A stretch of DNA of 62,000 nucleotides from NCBI RefSeq assembly GCF_008831285.2, contig NC_045141.1, positions 6,993,353 to 7,055,352 of the forward strand, read 5' to 3'. Made by a program: the position numbers and the translations under genes. Every line of letters starts with the position of its first letter. Position 1 is the stretch's first letter. The notes beneath the pieces were generated by a model. It was not told the origin of the DNA, made no database searches, and worked only from the letters and a program-made list of their open reading frames with translations. Positions 55,170 to 62,000 of this stretch are shown here, piece after piece. This DNA is from Nymphaea colorata. Its lineage: Eukaryota > Streptophyta > Magnoliopsida > Nymphaeales > Nymphaeaceae.

Positions 55170-57729
55170 GACACGGATAAAATTTCTGTGCAAGAGTGTA
55201 TGCATCTCTTGCATTAAACGACTCGTATTGATGTCCACGGTCGAATGTCGACATTAAATGAAGTATTTCCATAAAATTCTCATTAAATCTACTATTCAAC
55301 TCTACCAGCTAAGAATCAATGGCAGCAATAAAAATATCGACATGATAATGATGTCTCACTGTAATAAAATTACGTTCACGACGAAAACGTGATCCTTTGA
55401 CAAAATATTGGGCATTTATATTTGGAATAGTGATATCATGTGCCATACAAAATTCTTCCACAATATCTATAAACGAATCCCAACCAATCTCTCTAAGTTC
55501 TTGTAGGCAACGTTATCTGCATGGTACGATACACATGCATATCGTATGATACGTACTGTATAGGTTTAGAAAACCTATACGGTACGCATATCGCCCATAT
55601 CGTACGATACGAGAGATTTTGGCCATTTTCATAAAAAATCACTGAGGATTGATATTATCGTTGAATCATGAAAAATGATAACTATATGCTTTGAACTTAT
55701 CAAATTGTGATGTAATCTAAGTCCTAAGATTCCAAAAACTAAGATTCTATAAAATTTTCAAGTTTAAAATTGTGATGGATGCTAATTATGTTATTTCCAA
55801 TCTCTGATTTGTTATTTTTGAATGTCATGTTGATACAAATGAATGTTCCTTATGCATGATAATCTTTTTTTTTATTGAATACACTTTTCTTGATTTCTAC
55901 TTTTTTGTTGATTTTTTTAGCTTTTTTATGATTTTTTTTATTTTTTTATTTTTAATATTTTTTAAAATTAAAAAATTAATTTTACGATATGTTACGCTAC
56001 GTTTGTGATACGTTATGATACAATGTATAGGTTAGCCTGACTGATACCTGTTATGCTACACCTTTTACAACATTGCTTCTAGGTATTTTTTTGAATTATA
56101 AACTATAGTATTGCATTTAAAATGTTTTGTCTTTGCCTTTGCAGTGCTTGACAAAGAATATTAATATGTCTCAAAATTTCTTGTACTAAATGCAAAATAA
56201 ATATAAAATCAAATGATGTGATCATGTTGTAAGTTCAATTACCTTCACCCCGTCTTTGATATATTGATTCATTGTTTCTTAATTCTTCTAATACAGCACA
56301 TGTTGTATCAAACATTTTTATCAAATTATACACAGACAAGAAATGAGATCTCTATCTAGTATCAACAGATTGTTGTAATAATTCAATTTGACTAAGTTCC
56401 CTTCCTATTTCAAGTTCATGTATAGCAATTATAAATGCAATTTCATATGCTTGGACTTCATGTAATTCATCATTACGTTTACTGCTTGCACTAACAATAT
56501 TAATTACATATGTTAATTGTTCAAAAGAGTTATGAACATTGACAACTTCTTTTGAAGTTACAACAAGTGCAAGTTGTAATATATGAGCAAAACAATACAC
56601 AATATGTATAAAGACATTCATTCAAAAATATTGTTTACAATTCATTCCATTCATCTCGCATATTACTAGCACCATCATATCTTTGTCCCCATATATCTTG
56701 GGTATTAACATCATATTGAGGCAATAAAGTAGAAATTACATTTTTCAAAGTAATTACTGTAGTATCCCTCACATGCACAATATCTATAAAATCACTCTTG
56801 ATCTTGACCTTACTTATTAACAAATCTAAGAACAACAACCATTTGCTTTATCTTGAGTTTCATCAATAATAATACAATATTTAGCGTCACCAATTTCTTC
56901 TATAATTTTAGCTCTCACTTTATTTGTAAAAACATGTAAAATTTCTTTTTGAACTATTGGCGATGTATATTTAACATTCTTTGAGGCATTATGCAAAACA
57001 ACTTATGCAACTTTGTCATTATAAGTAGCTAAAGTTTTAATGAACTCAACAAAGTTAGCTTGATTCAATGAACTTAAACTTTCATCATGGCCTCTAAAAG
57101 CACAAACTTGACATGCTTAACCAATGAACTGCGTCTACAGATGCCTTCAATCTCAATCGGTTGTTGTGAACAAACTATGAACTTTGTTTTGCATCATTTT
57201 ATCTATGTGTTTGCTTTGATGACTTAAGTCAACATTCATGACTATGAAATGCATATGTTTTCTCACTACCACCAACCCTGATTCAAGTTCTAAGTCCTTT
57301 AGTAAATAATAGACTATCATTTGAAGCTGCAGTACTAAAAAGATACATGACAAACAATATGCACTATCTATCTTGGGAGAATATTCTAAGCATGGAAATC
57401 TTTGAAACCATGAAACTTGAAATTTAAGAGGATTATTTGAAGAACCTGACATTAGATACCTATGAAGTTTGTGCTTATATGACTCATAATTAATATATGC
57501 TCGCTAACTTTATCTCTCTCATTTATTGATATCTCTCATATAGGACATTGCAACCCTCAATCACACAAAATGCTTTCTGTATTTTGAATTTTTGAATATT
57601 TAAAAGTGAAGAATTCGAGTCAAAAAGACCAACATCAAGAGCTTTCGGACTAGAATAACCAACATTTTGGTTTTCTCTCTCTATATCAATAACTTGTTTT
57701 TTTTTTAAATAATCTTGAGTATTTTTCAC
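55170..57729 (-). pseudogene. TTF/DUF4371-type hAT transposase pseudogene (ZMYM1-like)
   Basis: The minus strand carries, in order: the N-terminus MKNTQDYLKKK; the TTF-finger region FQVSWFQRFPCLEYSPKIDS with YCLSC (about 57,420-57,350); DIVHVRDTT (about 56,780) and GQRYDGASNMRDEWNEL (56,690-56,640) of DUF4371; CFAHILQLAL (about 56,590) with the CX2H motif; SASSKRNDEL and VDTR, where a stop replaces the Trp expected in TRW (56,352); IYQRRGEG, LHLVQEILRHINIL and QALQRQRQNILNA; and, beyond an inserted MITE, LQELREIGWDSFIDI, VKGSRFRRER, HYHVD and LVELNSRFNEN of the C-terminal part. Frameshifts and stops are scattered. The family is widespread in plants as domesticated or transposon-borne genes. 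This copy is dead. Confidence 0.85.
55507..56076. mobile_element. Palindromic MITE inside the DUF4371 pseudogene
   Basis: A ~570-bp AT-rich segment separates two parts of the transposase that are adjacent in the family (QALQRQRQNILNA... and LQELREIGWD). Its ends, GCAACGTT and AACATTGC, are inverted. TACGATAC/GTATCGTA motifs cluster inside both ends. Near the left end a hairpin has arms GTATAGGTTT and AAACCTATAC around AGA (55,558-55,580), extended by outer GTAC pairs. Flanking bases (minus strand CCTAGAA and CTACAAGAA) may be a decayed target duplication. The style fits a hAT-like MITE, of a different family from the YTATGTCAC elements. Confidence 0.7.
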
Positions 57730-57740
57730 TCAATAAGCTA

Positions 57741-59403
57741 ATACAAAAAATCTGAAATTTAAAACAGACAATATGATTTAAATATATTGAACTCAAACCA
57801 TTTCAGCCGGTTATATGCTTAATTCAAAAAAAAAATTGTGAGTAAGCAACGAATTAATGTGACTATAAGCAAAAATAAAATAAACCAGTGACTACTTACT
57901 GGAGTAGAAGAGGACAGCGTACTCAGGCTTGGCGGCAGCTTAGGTAAATGGCCTAAATAGTAAACGACAGTTGTCTGTGCTCTCTTAAGTGAGTCACTTA
58001 GGCTCCTTGACATCATTGACCCCTTTCTAACCAAAAATATTTTGGCGATCAAATGTTAGATAAATGAAAAGGAATGAAGGCAGCATCCAAGAAACAGGTC
58101 GACCAAAGATGGTTTAAATTTTTTACCTATTAGATCACATTCAGCGTATGTGAATCAGTCGTGAACAAAGAACTTAAAAGGAACATAAATAGCACAGAAA
58201 CTAACATCGATTCTGTTTCAAAAGCAAATAACAATCAAAGAAAGAAGAAATTGAATCCTTTTGACACTGAACATATTGCTGAACTCTTCAACGGTTCAGC
58301 CGATTCCTTCCGCACTTCAAATGGATGAAAAAAAAAAGCACAGTAAGAACTTAGAACATATCAATGTGCTATAGGTAAGAAATCTGGATGTTTTCTCCCC
58401 CTCTTTTCAGAAAACGGAAATTGGCACCTCGAAGGCTCGCAAGACCATTCAAAATCATGCAAAATAAGTAAACAAACAAGGGAGTTTGCAAATTCACCCG
58501 ACAAATTCGAGAAATAATTGCTTCTGTGAGACATCAGACAATAACGATATAGGAGCCAGAACAGAGACGCCTAGCAATGAGACGCAGTCATTAAACAGCG
58601 AACGCTGAAGCCAGACGGCGCCGCGGCAGTGACGGACCAACAGTGTCTAGGACGACGGCAGCCAGTAGCGCTCCAGCGGCAGTCCAAACGCCACGCAGAG
58701 TCACAGACAAGAGACAGCAATCCAGTTTTCGTAATAGGGCAACAATGGGGACAGAGACGAAAGGGGGTTGCAGGTGCAGGCTGCATTTTGTGGGTTGAAT
58801 CCGGGTTCAGATCTAAAGGGGCCAAACTAAACCCAGGTCCACGGCCCCTGCAGGCCTGACCCTATCTCCACCCCCTGCCGGTGTGCCCAAGTAATGCTAA
58901 ATTGTTTTATCAACTGATGGTTAGTGAGAAACAGGCCCACTCATCGTGGACCATTAAGGGCCATGAATGCAAAACTTTGGCGCTGACCAATTGTGGGGAG
59001 AAGGATGGCCATATATATTTGTTGGGTCTCCACCCACGCCCGCAGTACTCCTACCATGTGGCCAAAGAGGAAAAGGAACTAGATATAGTGGGGGAGAAGG
59101 AAGGCTTTGAAGATGACAGACAGCGATTTTGCAGTGGAGTTGAATAATAGCTAAAAGACAGAGTTTAAATAGCGCATGTCAACAAGATTTGCACGTCCTA
59201 GCACGTGGTACCCACGCAAGCACATTCTCTCTCTCTCTCTAAGCTGATTATTCATATGAAAGGTGCCTCCCTTGTTCGATTCTCATGAGTACTATACATC
59301 CTCATATTAAGTGTATACTAGTTTTTTAGCCAATAACTGCAGAGTCGCCTAGGTGGATCTGGTAAGAGTTCCTCTGCTTACTTGTTGTGTATTACTCTTG
59401 GGT
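57741..59403. other. Gene-free stretch, GC-rich from ~58,560 to 58,880
   Basis: No gene was recognised. The GC-rich part at 58,560-58,880 holds several short opposite frames that look like composition effects. A frame at 58,881-59,147 (MCPSNAKLF...) has no recognisable family. A (TC)n run stands at about 59,226-59,240. The GC-rich part could be a promoter or first exon of an unrecognised gene. Confidence 0.35.
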
Positions 59404-59545
59404 AGGCCTGGGCACCGGGCCGGGCCGCCGCCGGGTACCCGATACCCGGCCCGACTCGGGCCCGGGCCTTGAAATAAGAATTAACGGGCCGGTTTTTACT
59501 AAACCCGACCCGGCCCGGTAATATTCGGGTCGGGCCCGGGTGTCA
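59404..59545. mobile_element. GC-rich hAT-like terminal sequence
   Basis: TAGGCCTGGGCACCGGGCC followed by tightly packed CCGGGC/GGGCCC/GACCCGG motifs resembles the ends of plant hAT MITEs that start TAGG..TGGGCA. The motifs occur in both orientations, and the sequence stops near GGGCCCGGGTG. No opposite end or target duplication was found, so it may be a solo end. Confidence 0.35.
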
Positions 59546-59716
59546 CACTTCGTTCGTCGGGGACCCGAGAAGCCCGACGAACGTTAGGGACTTAGGGTTT
59601 TTTTTTGTTATGTTCGTAACGACGGTCGACGGATGCTCTCACTTTGTCGCTCGCGCCTTTGTTCCTCTGTTCAACTCATCGTGCTGCTCAACATCCGCCG
59701 GCCACCTGGTTCTTGG

Positions 59717-60240
59717 ACTGCCGACGGCCACTCGCAGCGCCGGTGATAGGTCAAATCTCCCTCTCTACCTCACTTGTTTCTTTAGTTTCCTCTCGCTGAC
59801 GCTCATGGTCTCACCCTTGATTTCTGTCGTTTTCTCCTTGCTAGACAACTGCAGCCCGAACATCGTAGAGGCCACCGCCACCAGCATCTATCACCACTTG
59901 AATAAAGTGCATCTTTGAGGTTACTTTTGTTTTCTTCTCCATTGACTCATTGGTGGTACCGTAGTAGCTGCAACTGAAACCCTTTCTGCCGACAGCCACT
60001 AGGAGCGCACATCGCACTGAACAGGTCAAATCTCCCTCTCTACCTCTCTCATTTTTTTCTGTCCTCTCGCTGACTCTCACGGTCTCACCCTCGATTTCTC
60101 GTGTTCTCTTTTCCTCCTTGTTGGACAACTGCAGCCCGAACGTCCTAGAGGCCACCAGCATCTGTCACCGTGCATCTCTGAGGTTACTCTTTATTTCTCT
60201 CGTTCTATGTACGTTTTCTTCTCTATCCACCCAAATTTAA
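59717..60240 (+). repeat. 272-bp tandem duplication
   Basis: CTGCCGAC.GCCACT starts near 59,717 and again near 59,989. Both copies contain CAAATCTCCCTCTCTACCTC, GTCTCACCCT.GATTTCT, GACAACTGCAGCCCGAAC and TAGAGGCCACC. Small indels distinguish them: the second copy lacks CGCCA and the ACTTGAATAAAG stretch. The repeat is CT-rich and looks like leader or promoter-type sequence. Confidence 0.85.
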
Positions 60241-61380
60241 TGGATTACCTGTCCCAAAACCATCACAATATTAAATATGAACTCTCACATTACATGGGCA
60301 TTGGGCATAATATTCCAACATTTCATCATGATACTTCAAGTCTTCAAGTAATAGCAGAGTAAGAATTTTTTTTGCTGAGAGACACTAATGCATAATAACT
60401 GTCACGGGAACTTGAGCTGTTTCTAGTTTGTCAATTTAGTTTGTGCAAGTTGCAGTGAAGAAAATTTATCTGACTGATCCTAACAGATACCAACAGCAAA
60501 TCTGTTTGGATTCACAAAGACCATGAATTAATTTCTGTAACATTTCATGTCTTTCTTCATGTCTATAATAATAGGATGTCTTTTCATGGCCAAAAGCATA
60601 CCAGAATAAGAAATTGGAGGACTGTGACTCCTGATCCAGACTTATCCCAGTTAACAGATGTTAAGTTTTCGAGTTTCTAAATTGTTTTCCAATTCTATTA
60701 ATTTCCTGTAATCCAAACGTTAGAAACCAGAATGGATGCTTCTGATGGAAGAATCAACACAGTAGGCCATTATGGTATCAAATTTGTTACCTCCACTGTT
60801 CCTGGCAAAGGCTTCTGGGTCTGCTGACAATCCTGCTGTGTCCCATCCATAGTCCCCAGGGAACTCTCCAGTCAGGTAAGATGGTCCCTTCCATACAAAT
60901 CATGCAGAGATACGGGCGTGTTTGTTGTTGTTGTTTCTCCCTCTTGAATGCTTCTACTTTTTTAACTGAATGAATAATGAGGTCTCCCGTGAGATACTAA
61001 ATTGCTGAATTGATAAGTCTTCACACTGCTTTTTTGAAACCATTGAAAATCAGTGAAAAGGTCTCATTACAAGTGTATGCACAAATGACCTTAACGTCTC
61101 ATAGTTTCAAGTTTTTCCAGTCAAACTTGACCATGTCATTGTGAATTCCATCATGGTTCCTACACCTCTCCACTTTTGAATATTTCTGAAGATGGACGTG
61201 TATTTGTGTTACTGGAAATGATGGGTATGAAAATGCCAAAATGTTTCGGAGATAGGTGATGTCTTATCTGATTGTTATGCATTTTATCGCTGGACTGTCG
61301 AAATCAATCAACACGATCAGATCTTTACTTTATCTAAGTTTCTTTCTAAAACATCTATGTCTGTTTTTTTTGGTCTGCAG
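60241..61380. other. Gene-free or intron-like stretch
   Basis: T-rich sequence of intron-like composition. A splice-donor-like CAG/GTAAGA lies at 60,873-60,881. Its upstream frame ([16 protein letters not shown], then a stop) is too short to call an exon. Confidence 0.35.
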
Positions 61381-61483
61381 AAAAAGCATGTAGAAGAGCC
61401 AAATTCGATAGTGGAAGCTCTGAAGGAGGAGCCCATAGCCAGGCTGGAATCTAAAAAAAAGGGGAAACAAAGAGCTGAATCTG
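61381..61483 (+). CDS. Candidate exon of an unrecognised gene
   Basis: A pyrimidine tract and TGCAG at 61,380 precede a 103-nt open segment, which ends at a consensus donor, CTG/GTGAGT (61,484). Only one frame is open through it. It encodes KKHVEEPNSIVEALKEEP..., then a lysine-rich KKKGKQRAES. The charged composition and good splice signals support a real exon. It does not join in frame to the small candidate exon at 61,899, and I recognise no family. It is either part of a gene that runs off the right end, or chance. Confidence 0.4.
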
Positions 61484-61898
61484 GTGAGTCTGGTCGTATG
61501 ATTCATTTGCCATCTGTATCTTGTCTGGGAAATCATACTTGCATTTTTCCTTTACATGTCTTTATCACTGCTGGTATTGAGTCTACTTTTAGAAAACATA
61601 GAAGTACAATCTAGAGGCTTTTTCTTTCTTCTCTGTGCTTCTTGTCCTTGGCATCAACTATATTGAGAAGTGTTTCTTGTGTGGACAATGTAGGAAGTCG
61701 GTGTGGTTTTTGTTGTGTCGATTTTGCGGTGCAGCTGACTAACTAACATGTAAAAACAAAAGAGTTTCACATGCATATGAAATAAATAGTGTCCCTTTAG
61801 TGAAAAAACAGGTAAAAGATTATGTCAAGGAGAAAAAGTCATGTATCTTTTGTCATCCTAAACATGTTACAGACCCATTTTTGGCTGTTTGGATGCAG
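61484..61898. other. Intron-like stretch
   Basis: T-rich sequence without recognised genes or repeats, lying between two candidate exons. Confidence 0.3.
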
Positions 61899-61931
61899 AT
61901 AGCTAACCAACTGACGAATGTTAAATTAAAG
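61899..61931 (+). CDS. Very small candidate exon
   Basis: GGATGCAG/AT on the left and AAAG/GTAAGT on the right bound 33 nt, with one open frame read as IANQLTNVKLK. Phase does not fit a direct join to 61,381-61,483 (a stop follows at once), so another exon or a non-coding role would be needed. Confidence 0.25.
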
Positions 61932-62000
61932 GTAAGTCGGTAAAGAAGTGCCACATGCTATGAAAGTAAGCAGGGGTATATCTGGCTAAAAGACCAACGT

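Noticed and set aside
57819-58052. First exon of the DUF4371 transposase
   Set aside because: Ser/Leu-rich frame without the family's N-terminal features and no suitable splice donor seen.
58881-59147. 88-codon plus-strand frame beside GC-rich DNA
   Set aside because: No recognisable motif; length within chance expectation in GC-richer sequence.
60720-60881. Exon ending at CAG/GTAAGA
   Set aside because: The frame that looks most protein-like contains a stop before the donor, and no acceptor was evident.

Overview
The window looks like an intergenic, transposon-rich stretch of a plant nuclear genome. It is AT-rich, has long (TA)n tracts, and contains Ty1/copia elements primed from an initiator-Met tRNA-like site (TGGTATCAGAG), a gypsy Gag relic, CACTA (En/Spm) relics with plant-type transposase domains, and two kinds of hAT transposase. 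There is no bacterial gene structure. I cannot name the species, and no host gene can be called with confidence.

Layout. 1-5.3 kb: a dead copia element (A, + strand) embedded in a GC-rich inverted/direct repeat block. 5.3-10.9 kb: gene-free sequence with two large microsatellites. 10.96-15.95 kb: copia element B (- strand) with both LTRs, PPT and PBS recognisable, badly decayed and carrying three short tandem duplications. 15.95-17.0 kb: the gag and PBS end of a third copia element (C, - strand). About 17.86-23.3 kb: a non-coding, GC-rich, LTR-element-like stretch holding a 2.07-kb tandem duplication. 23.62-23.98 kb: a 358-bp hAT MITE. About 25.2-33.5 kb: a gypsy element (- strand) with two LTR-like repeats, a gag relic, no visible pol, a three-copy 0.76-kb tandem array and a degenerate ~45-bp minisatellite. 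33.8-36.4 kb: CACTA relic 1 (- strand). 37.2-40.1 kb: a candidate long LTR with its own tandem repeats. 40,907-44,097: a delimited CACTA element (relic 2) with matching 3-bp target duplication. 47.9-55.2 kb: copia element D (+ strand), split by a complete hAT element (50,773-54,215) with perfect 8-bp target duplication. 55.2-57.7 kb: an inactivated TTF/DUF4371-type hAT transposase gene (- strand), itself interrupted by a palindromic MITE. 57.7-62 kb: GC-rich sequence, a 272-bp tandem duplication and possible small exons.

The main finding is the hAT family. The 50.8-54.2 kb element has an open 669-codon BED/DUF659/hAT-dimerisation transposase with its key acidic residues present. It is probably extended by a short intron and an acidic last exon to 721 residues. 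The 358-bp element 27 kb away has the same nine-base termini (YTATGTCAC), the same GGTACG-rich subterminal sequence and the same GGATCTGGTT hairpin. The window therefore contains an apparently autonomous element and a non-autonomous derivative of the same family. Coordinates of element ends are read by eye; calls marked low confidence are tentative.
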